Shown here in pieces: positions 53,108 through 59,994 of a stretch of DNA of 59,994 bases. The DNA is from Nemertoderma westbladi. Taxonomy: Eukaryota > Xenacoelomorpha > Nemertodermatida > Nemertodermatidae. The translations under genes and the position numbers were made by a program. Location of the stretch: NCBI GenBank assembly GCA_032718475.1, contig JAUCBJ010002243.1, positions 1-59,994 of the forward strand, read 5' to 3'. The notes beneath the pieces are model-generated. The model saw only the letters and a list, made by a program, of their open reading frames with translations. It searched no databases and was not told where the DNA came from. How positions within the stretch are numbered: position 1 is the stretch's first letter; each line of letters begins with the position of its first letter.

Positions 53108-53463
53108 CTACATTTTCAGTAGCATCACGTCGATCAACAGTTGGAGCGATTGAACGGGAGGAGCGTCGGGGGATACCCAAGGTCTCGCGGTCATTTCTGG
53201 TGAGAAGATAGTTGCGCACAGTTACACCTTGTTCCCATAACATCGGGTCCATTATCGAGCTCCTGTCTGCTTGGTCGGCAGTAATGTGAAAACTTTGGTA
53301 AGGTTGATCAGGGTGACGAGGGATTGCTGCTATGTCATCGAGTTTGATACCTTCTGATCGTAGGTACTCCCTAATTTCCAGACTAGTAACGTCCAGTAAT
53401 AGCCGTCCAATATGTATATGGGCCTTCCGTACAGCTGTCATCCTCGGCTTATTAGCCGAGGCC
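53103..53463 (-). CDS. LINE ORF1, C-terminal part (truncated)
   Basis: About 119 codons of the gag-like ORF1 protein, cut at the 5' end of the insertion. It contains AHIHIGRLLLDVTSLEIREY, followed by YQSFHITADQ and PMLWEQGVTVRNYL. This alternation of strands and helices, ending W-P/E-x-G-V-x-V-R, is typical of the C-terminal domain of ORF1 proteins in CR1-like LINEs, which bind element RNA. The frame ends in TGA at 53105-53103 and continues without a shift into ORF2. The upstream zinc-knuckle region is missing because of truncation. Confidence 0.7.
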
Positions 53464-53476
53464 TGCTTCACTTATT

Positions 53477-54835
53477 AGTAAATTGGAACGAAATGGTTTG
53501 GGGTCCATGTTGGATTTTGGACATTTCCGCCAGACACATGACCACAATTTTTCGAGAAACAGTCTGAGTTTCTTGGTGGAGAAAATCTCAGCTTAGGATT
53601 TTAAATGCCTTGTCGAGCATTCCATTGATAGGTGGATAAATTGATTGGATAGTCATATACTGTAAGTAACCGATGCCAAAAATAAAAAGAGTCCATGCAC
53701 TTGACTATTTATTTAATTGGGCACAATCCAAACTATGGCTGACTGAAATTCGGTAGAAACAGATTCAAAGTAAACATGTTTGTGGCATTGATTTATATTT
53801 ATCAGTATTTGATACCATCTCAATTGTAGTTCAGACTTTGAGTTCCACACTAAGGCATTCAGTTCCTATAAAAGCCATTGATACAGAATTAAAAAAGGCA
53901 GTTGCCGTCTCCACCAACTGAAACAGGCACCAAGGTATTGGTTGAACTAGTTCCATAGTTAAATTTACTGAGAATTTGGGATGAAAACTCATCTACACCC
54001 TGCTTTTATTATTGAAAATTACTGACAAAAAACTACTCAACTTAGAGTTTAGGGGAGCGTCCCTCCGCATCACAATATATGGGCCTACATTTAAATCGAA
54101 CAGCCTTAATTAGACTTGTATATCCAATGCTTGCTGCTGCATTAACCGGGCCAAACTCTGTTGTTACAAATTCCACAGGAAACAACATCATCTGTCTGTA
54201 CATTCGGCTTTGCATATTTATAATATATTGTTACCACATTGAGCAATATTTCAATTTATTTTAAATTTCAATAGACTTTGCCAATCCAAAAAATTTTCAA
54301 AAAGTGCTGGGTAATTTTTCAAGATCTTCAAAAAAACTTTCAAACTAGCCATAAATTACCGAATTTGGGTAAAAAACGGCGGAGGAGTTGTATTTTGAAA
54401 AATGGAAAGATCATGAAATGTAATTTGAAATAATTTGCTTTAAAGTTTGAACCTTCGTACTCAATGTGAAAATGAAAATAATGTAAAAATAATACCCAAG
54501 GAGGGGGTATCCCCCCCCCCCGCTTTATTATGTAGTTATTTTTTTAGATTTATTATTTAGTTTTACGTGTTGCTCATAGATTTGTTCTTAAAAGTTTTGG
54601 AAATTTTTTTATTAAAGATTTCATATTTTGCGTTTTGTGGTTTAGTGGAATCTTTATAAGTCCAACTGCCAGGATTGCAAGGTCATGTAAGAAATTAAAT
54701 TCATTGCAATCAGAATAATGGAATTCACTTCCATAAACGATATTACGTAGATAAATTGTACATGGATATTAAACTGCGATTGTGTCCAAATGAATTGTAA
54801 CTTGTGTCTCCCGAATCTTCGTTCCCAACACGAAA
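53477..54835. other. No gene recognised
   Basis: AT-rich, no terminal repeats. A poly(C) run at 54510-54521 is notable. The 61-codon frame at 54079 has no clear motif. Confidence 0.5.
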
Positions 54836-54837
54836 AA

Positions 54838-55310
54838 GTACAAGTTTGACATGTGCAGTGCTGTTTTTATTGATTCCATCGGATTCAGGGCCCTCATAAT
54901 AAACCCGTATAATGCAAGAAACAAGATGATACTATCTTTTGATCAATTTGCTTATTTTCAAAAATGTACTATTGAATTCAAAAACCTTACAAACCCGTAT
55001 AACGCAAGAAACAGGGTGACACAATCAATTGATATATTTGATGGTTTTCAAACGCTAACTTCTAGCGCCAAATTTTGCACCCACTTCCGAAAACTACAAG
55101 TTTGAGAGGTCTAGTTAGATAATTATTTATTCCATTGAATTCAGAACCACCATAAACCTCTAAAACGCGGGAAATAAGTTGTCACAAGCAATTGAACTAT
55201 TGAAAAGATTTTCAAAATTTTGTGCTAGCACCACATTTTGCACGCAGCACCGAAAAATACAAGTTTGATACGCGTGGTGCAACTCGTATATATTCCATCG
55301 AAACCAGAAC
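54838..55310. repeat. Degenerate tandem repeat, about three units
   Basis: Units share acaagtttga (54840, 55097, 55259), followed by ttattccat and a segment such as aaacccgtataacgcaagaaac (54903, 54991, and a variant at 55155). Unit length varies between about 160 and 260 bp. It borders the inverted repeat of the next element. Confidence 0.6.
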
Positions 55311-55334
55311 CCCAAATATTATTGTTATATATAT

Positions 55335-56245
55335 ATATTATTGCTAATAACAATAATATGCTATAAAGCAAAATAAAAACCAATATCTTACAAAAAGAAA
55401 ATTTTTCATTTACAAATTTTCGACTCGACATGAGTCTTATTCGGTAAGGGTAGGTTTGCAGTGCTGAAAATTCATTACGGGCACCGGCAGCTCATCTAAA
55501 TTGTATAGTTAGGTTTTTATATTTTGCATTTCTAATATATTTGAATAAGGAATATATTAATTTAGTCATTATTATATATGTATGACTTAATTATTAGCTA
55601 AATCATTATACCTTCAATAACATATATAGTACATTCATACTTAGCTAGCTAATTTCACAATGTAACTGTTACCTTTTAGAGTGGCAGTAACGCGATGTAA
55701 CTGTTACCTTTTAAGTGGCAAGAACGCGATGTAACTGTTACCTTTTAGAGTGGCAGTAACGCGATGTAACTGTTACCTTTTAGAGTGGCAGTAACGCGAT
55801 GTAACTGTTACCTTTTAGAGTGGCAGTAACGCGATGTAACTGTTACCTTTTAGAGTGGCAGTAACGCGATGTAACTGTTACCTTTTAGAGTGGCAGTAAC
55901 GCGATGTAACTGTTACCTTTTAGAGTGGCAGTAACGCGATGTAACTGTTACCTTTTAGAGTGGCAGTAACGCGATGTAACTGTAACCTTTTAGAGTGGCA
56001 GTAACGCGATGTAACTGTAACCTTTTAGAGTGGCAGTAACGCGATGTAACTGTTATCTTTTAGAGTGACAGTAACGCGATGTAACTGTTACCTTTTAGAG
56101 TGGCAGTAACGCGATGTAACTGTTACCTTTCATATTTATAGAAATAAATACATGAATAAGACTCATGTCGAGTCGAAAATTTGTAAAAGATTTTGTAAGA
56201 TATTGGTTTTTATTTTGCTTTATAGCATATTATTGTTATTATATT
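55335..56245. mobile_element. Inverted-repeat element enclosing a 35-bp minisatellite
   Basis: The left arm (55345-55442) and right arm (56150-56245) are near-perfect inverse copies of about 90 bp, including gactcgacatgagtcttatt, aaaaccaatatcttacaaaa and atgctataaagcaaaataa. Between them lies the 35-bp tandem array. The organisation is a foldback or TIR element with an expanded internal minisatellite. No target duplication could be fixed because the outer flanks are AT-rich. Confidence 0.72.
55662..56132. repeat. 35-bp minisatellite, about 13 units
   Basis: Unit gcgatgtaactgttacc followed by ttttagagtggcagtaac. Units are nearly identical, with occasional changes (gtaacc for gttacc near 55980-56020, one shorter unit at 55700). 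Each contains the small palindrome GTAACtGTTAC and a GTTAC/GTAAC pairing across the unit. Confidence 0.93.
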
Positions 56246-56334
56246 TACAAACCGGTTGTTTTCAATCCGATTATACCGGTACAATTAATTATATATTATT
56301 GCTATATATTATAAACTATATATAAAAACAGGTA

Positions 56335-56496
56335 ATGGCTCTGTTCCACATTGCAAGATATGTGGCACGAAAATGCCTTCAGTACCGCTCAACAGGAAAT
56401 AAAGTCCTAGAAGATTCATTGTATTTAGAATGTTTTAGCCGGGGTGGTCTTTTTCACCCAACTAAAGAACTGTTTCTGTTAGTACTTTCTGCATAA
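56335..56496 (+). pseudogene. Possible transposase C-terminal fragment
   Basis: A 53-codon frame starts MALFHIARYVARKCLQYR and ends SRGGLFHPTKELFLLVLSA. The R/Y-GGL-x-x-P-x-x-E/K-L pattern after a Y-x-x-x-K/R-x-L helix resembles the C-terminal region of P-element/THAP9-type transposases. It is short, and the preceding acag could be a splice acceptor. Confidence 0.33.
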
Positions 56497-56699
56497 TGCT
56501 TTTATATTTCGTACTGAATCAGTTCCATGCATCAACCGTTTTGCGAACAGTATTGCCATTATTTCCTGCACAACACACAACACTTTACCTTTATGGAAGA
56601 AGGCGTCCCACGTCCCTATTTACCACACCCCCAAACAGTTCGTCCCGCAGCAATGGAGAATCGCTAACTTCGGCGCATTGCTTTATAAGCACCATAGTA

Positions 56700-57060
56700 T
56701 AATTAATATAGTATCCTAATAAATGTAAGAATGATTATAGAAATAAAATAAATGAATGCTTACCACTTCATCCTTTCGTTATCGTAATTAAAACTGAGAT
56801 ATTTCTCTACAGGGGGTCACAATTTGAGTCCGAGCCCATGGGTGATCTTCCACAGTAAACCCTTAACATTATAACTAATAAAAACTATATTTGATAGCAC
56901 TATATAATATAACTAGAAAAAAAACAATAAAAAAGTTGGTGTTCAAAAAGATTTATGAAAAATTATAAGAAACATTGCTGGCAGGTAATGTATTGCTTAA
57001 ACATTTTCATACAAATCTTAATAGGTAGTTCCGTGCCCTGGTCACTGTTCAAATCATATT
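56700..57060. other. No gene seen
   Basis: AT-rich stretch between a transposase-like fragment and the second PLE family. Nothing recognisable. Confidence 0.5.
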
Positions 57061-57432
57061 GCGATATAGTTGGGTTGAAGACCAATACTAGTGAAATATA
57101 AAATAAAATAAGTTTTTTTGCGATATTTCAGCCAACAGGCTATTATTCAAGAAACTACAGACTGCACTAGCACACTGATACTATACGCACTACTTCCTAT
57201 GATAATACTGCTAAACTGCTTATATAAGTGATTATTGCACAATTGATATACTGTAGGTATTCAGGTGGCACGGCATATTATTAGCAGCACACATATAGCG
57301 ATATTATTATTTATAAATGAATGAACCTGTGTAGATAATTAATGATCAATTTAAATATCATTTTAAATAGCACAATTAATTAATATAATATTTTATTTTA
57401 CCAACAGGTATCACCTTGGTTTCACCAGTAGG

Positions 57433-57697
57433 TTCCACCTTGGTGTAGTGGTTGCATTGAATTCACATCTCCTGTAGGTCGTGGGTTCGATCCTCACATG
57501 GGCCAAGGCAGTTTTCGTTTCAGCACGAATGCTTTACAGGGACCAGCCAGGGCGCATCAAGTGGTAGCTAAATGAGTACTAGAGTTTCCTCTGGGGAGTA
57601 AAGTTCTGGGGGACCGCACTGGAAATAAGTCGTCAGACTTTGTGCGTAATCCCTGGCCTAGTAGCCGAAGAAAATTCACTTTTACTTTTACTTTTTT
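57433..57697 (+). mobile_element. tRNA-derived SINE, copy 2
   Basis: Plus-strand copy of the family at 38332-38612: A box TGGTGTAGTGG (57441-57451), B box GGTTCGATCC (57484-57493), body with gagtactagagtttcctc, and a tail of TTTTAC repeats ending near 57697. It splits the PLE 3' region. Confidence 0.88.
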
Positions 57698-57750
57698 GGT
57701 GTCGAACTCATCAGTGTACTAAATATTCATGGAGGGCCTTTCGCGAGTTA

Positions 57751-58080
57751 TTAAGGTTTTTCAGTTAACTTAGGGTGGACCCAGTCTTTGCAATGTTTAC
57801 GGATGCGGATTTTAATTGGGTGTGGGGTGTTCGTGTCGAGCGGGTGTTTATCTTTGAAATGTTGACCTACTGAACTGTTCTTTAATTTATTTTTATTACA
57901 TATGGAGTTGCGGTGTTTTGCTATTCGTTCTCTCACTGGTCCTACCATCTCACCAATATAATCTCCTTTACCGAAATTGCATTTTATGTGGTAAACTACG
58001 TTTTTGGATGTGCATATCTTGATACCGTGGTTGCATGTGTAACAGTTTGTTGATACTCTTGTATGTAAAGGAGTGTTGTT
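57751..58080 (-). CDS. PLE GIY-YIG endonuclease fragment, second family
   Basis: The minus strand from about 58080 reads CYTCNHGIKICTSKNVVYHI, then KCNFGKGDYIGEM and RERIAKHRNSI. VVYHIKC and DYIGEM are the paired strands of the GIY-YIG nuclease core, preceded by the Cys pair usual in PLEs. RERIAKH carries the conserved Arg/His. The C-terminus HFKDKHPLDTN through KDWVHPKLTEKP ends at 57751. RT is absent, so the copy is 5' truncated. The nuclease would nick the chromosomal target. Confidence 0.75.
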   Translation of the reverse strand, partial: NNTPLHTRVSTNCYTCNHGIKICTSKNVVYHIKCNFGKGDYIGEMVGPVRERIAKHRNSICNKNKLKNSSVGQHFKDKHPLDTNTPHPIKIRIRKHCKDWVHPKLTEKP

Positions 58081-58239
58081 CTAGTGGTGGATGCAACCCA
58101 CGTGGTGTCAGCGAATGGCCACTCTCGTGTGGTTATCTTAACTCTGCGCAGGAGGATGTTTTCATCAAGATAAGGGAGTACAAGTGGAAATTTGTGCGTA
58201 TTTATGTGTGTGTTTGGTGTTTTGGTTGTCGTAACTTGC

Positions 58240-59490
58240 TACTGAAAAAAAAGAAAGGCAATGTATCTTGTTGAGGTTGGTAGAGCACTATTTCCTGCAT
58301 TACTGAAATAATCATAAATAAAGTACTATTCAAAGTAGTTCTACCTGATTTATATGGTTTCCAGTTGTGGTAATACAAGAATGTAGATATCTGAGCATAT
58401 GTGATTATATGAACTTAAATGCAACTAGTAGAGCAAGGAAGAGACCTCGTCCAGACCCTGCCTCAAGGCCTGGTAGTGTTATGAAAAAGTGCTGTTTATG
58501 TGCAGGTGCAGGGCAGGTGAAGTGTCCACATGCAACCTGTACCAGTAACTCAAGGCATGGGTCATGAGACAATCAACAAAGGTTGCTGAATTTGTATTAC
58601 TGTAAGTATACAATAAAACTGTAATACTGAATATAGTTAATGCAGCTACATCATATAACAAGTAGATTATCATTTATAAACTTTACTTTATAACTGACGC
58701 CGAGTATTAAAATCATTACAAGCATGGAGCATTTGGAAAGAGTCTACATCATTTGAATTGTATGTGTTCAATTGTACTTTATTAACATTGTTGTAAAATC
58801 AACCTTCTTTCTAACTATTCAAGATTTTCATACAAGTGAATTATAACTATGCCTCCTCCTGCAATTTTTATATTACTAAGGGCTGAACTTTCTTCCTTTG
58901 GGTAATACTGTTTTTATTTCTGTTCTCCCTATATCTGTAAGTCTACTCTATTTAGGCACTTACATCCATAGATTTTGATGTTTCAGAAAGATTGTTTGAC
59001 TCTGATAAATAATGCAGATTTCGGTCAACTTTTCTAACTTCACCATTTTTAAATTAAGTACCTTTGACATTCCTCTCAGACCTACATTATTGCTGGGTTC
59101 TAAATTGTCTCTCACTTTGGACATTATACTATGTGATAACCTTCTTGGGCACAGCTTAGCCAAGTCGGCAATTACATCTAGTTGGGATCGACCTGGTGGC
59201 CTGCAGGTTTTGATGTCTGGTGCTCTAACCTTTCTGCTAGTTGCTCAGGTAAAAAGTAGACCAGGAAATACTACTTGATACCTTATGTTATCCAGCCAAC
59301 TATCCTACCTACAGCATTTTGGTACAAATTATCCAAATCAATTTCAGATAAAATTTAGTTACTCTCCAATGAAGATTTAAAACGTAATGTTTCCATTTGC
59401 ACCTCATCCCCATTGTTTAATCCCCCTTGATATTAAAAAAATTGGCACTGCTATAGCTTGTGTGACCAGTGTGTTGTGTGAGCTTGTAAA
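58240..59490 (-). repeat. Family E, uninterrupted inverted copy
   Basis: Reverse complement of the parts at 34990-35307, 43331-43562 and 44535-44900. It keeps the empty TA site of the 8-kb element at 59179-59180. At about 58600-58930 it has sequence unlike the block that carries the 282-codon ORF in the other copy. The plus-strand frame at 58367-58567 (RARKRPRPDPASRPGS, KCCLCAGAG) is the counterpart of the block near 44775-44650. Confidence 0.82.
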
Positions 59491-59499
59491 CAATTTATT

Positions 59500-59994
59500 A
59501 ATTTAAACACTATTTATTAATTAATATGTTTATTGTAAATCGACTAAATTGCTGGTGTCGGACAGACGCAGCAAAATAGACTCCTCCTCAGACAATTAAA
59601 TATTGTTTTCCTAAATGAGTTGTTTGGACGGTTGCCTTTTCTCCCCCTATGAGAACATCGAAAGTTACATCGAAAGTTACACAGACAGTTAACCTTTGTG
59701 AGCTCTCCTGTATTTTCTCTACTGACCCCGACTTCGACTTCCAGACTATCACTTTTTGTTGTCCCGATGTCTCTATGTTCTTTCACCCATTGCAATATTA
59801 CATGATACCCCGACTTCGACTTCCAGACTATCACTTTTTGTTGTCCCGATGTCTCTATGTTCTTTTACCCATTGCAATATTACATGATACCGAGTTCGAT
59901 GCATATGGGGCCCACAAATATCATTTAGATAGAGATATAACTCTTCTTCATCCCCATTGAAGTCAATGAAGCGATTAACGAGCTGATAAGCGTA
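59500..59994. repeat. 81-bp tandem duplication near the window end
   Basis: Sequence beginning accccgacttcgacttccag occurs twice in tandem (59725-59805 and 59806-59889) with few differences. The open frames through it are duplicates and not a gene. The rest of this stretch shows nothing recognisable. Confidence 0.7.

Larger units (their letters stand above)
50196..53463 (-). mobile_element. 5'-truncated non-LTR retrotransposon with 13-bp target duplication
   Basis: Perfect direct repeats TGCTTCACTTATT at 50183-50195 and 53464-53476 bound the element. It is transcribed on the minus strand and contains the end of ORF1 and a complete-looking ORF2 (endonuclease, RT, C-terminal knuckle). The 3' end lacks poly(A). 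At the truncated 5' edge is a perfect hairpin, CCTCGGCT-TATT-AGCCGAGG (53447-53466, overlapping the target repeat by three bases). Motif style suggests the CR1/jockey-like group, but the exact clade is unclear. Confidence 0.92.
57100..58080 (-). mobile_element. Second Penelope-like family, GIY-YIG end, with a SINE inserted
   Basis: The coding part is at 58080-57751 and the 3' region continues to about 57100, split by the SINE at 57433-57697. The 3' region has a CTGATGA core at 57714-57708 just before the SINE, and a hairpin AGCC-TGTT-GGCT followed by GAAA at 57140-57126. The protein and 3' region are not alike in sequence to the PLE at 9987-12300, so it is a separate family. Confidence 0.68.

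Overview
This is eukaryotic, AT-rich genomic DNA from an animal. It holds no bacterial-style operons, rRNA, tRNA genes or CRISPR. The mix of mobile elements (Penelope-like, RTE-like and CR1/L2-like LINEs, Ty3/gypsy of Mag type, BEL/Pao, hAT and other TIR elements, tRNA-derived SINEs), together with many AGGCCT and ACCGGT words, suggests a marine invertebrate. An echinoderm, hemichordate or mollusc would fit, but the species cannot be named. No complete host gene was recognised. Nearly all readable coding sequence belongs to transposable elements in various states of decay.

Layout. 1-750: a complete non-autonomous hAT element with an 8-bp target duplication. 750-1513: a Penelope-like (PLE) 3' region. 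2836-8808: an old plus-strand RTE-like LINE. It is interrupted once by a CR1/L2-like 3' fragment and again by a nearly full-length minus-strand copy of its own family (4805-8632). 9089-9960: another CR1/L2 3' fragment and a decayed transposase. 9987-12465: a PLE with GIY-YIG and RT remnants, an inserted 0.6-kb MITE-like element and an inverted duplication. 12470-18900: dispersed repeats, a BEL/Pao gag relic and several open but broken coding stretches of unknown nature. 19036-33780: a huge composite satellite. It has five blocks of 51-54-bp tandem repeats, each followed by a conserved ~700-bp spacer. A young 4.76-kb Ty3/gypsy element (26601-31361) interrupts the fifth block; its two LTRs differ at only two sites I can see. 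35310-43328: an 8-kb TIR element with a TA target duplication, whose empty site is preserved at 59179. Its interior is a graveyard of smaller insertions, including a SINE, a foldback element carrying a hammerhead-ribozyme-like core fused to tRNA-like promoter boxes, a truncated RTE tail and a MITE. 43331-45120 and 58240-59490: two inverted copies of one family, one containing an intact 282-codon ORF of unknown function. 50196-53463: a 5'-truncated LINE with a perfect 13-bp target duplication. Its ORF1 and ORF2 lie in one frame, separated by a single UGA in the CUAG readthrough context. 55320-56250: inverted repeats around a 35-bp minisatellite. 57100-58080: a second PLE family with a SINE inserted in it.

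The most notable signals are: (1) the UGA-CUAG junction between the LINE ORFs; (2) hammerhead-like motifs in several repeat families, one overlapping pol III-type A and B boxes; (3) the composite satellite and its higher-order duplication; (4) a recently inserted gypsy element whose reverse transcriptase core has been replaced by an in-frame 12-bp repeat; and (5) the 8-kb TA-flanked TIR element with a dated empty site. All calls come from reading the sequence by eye; no database search was possible.
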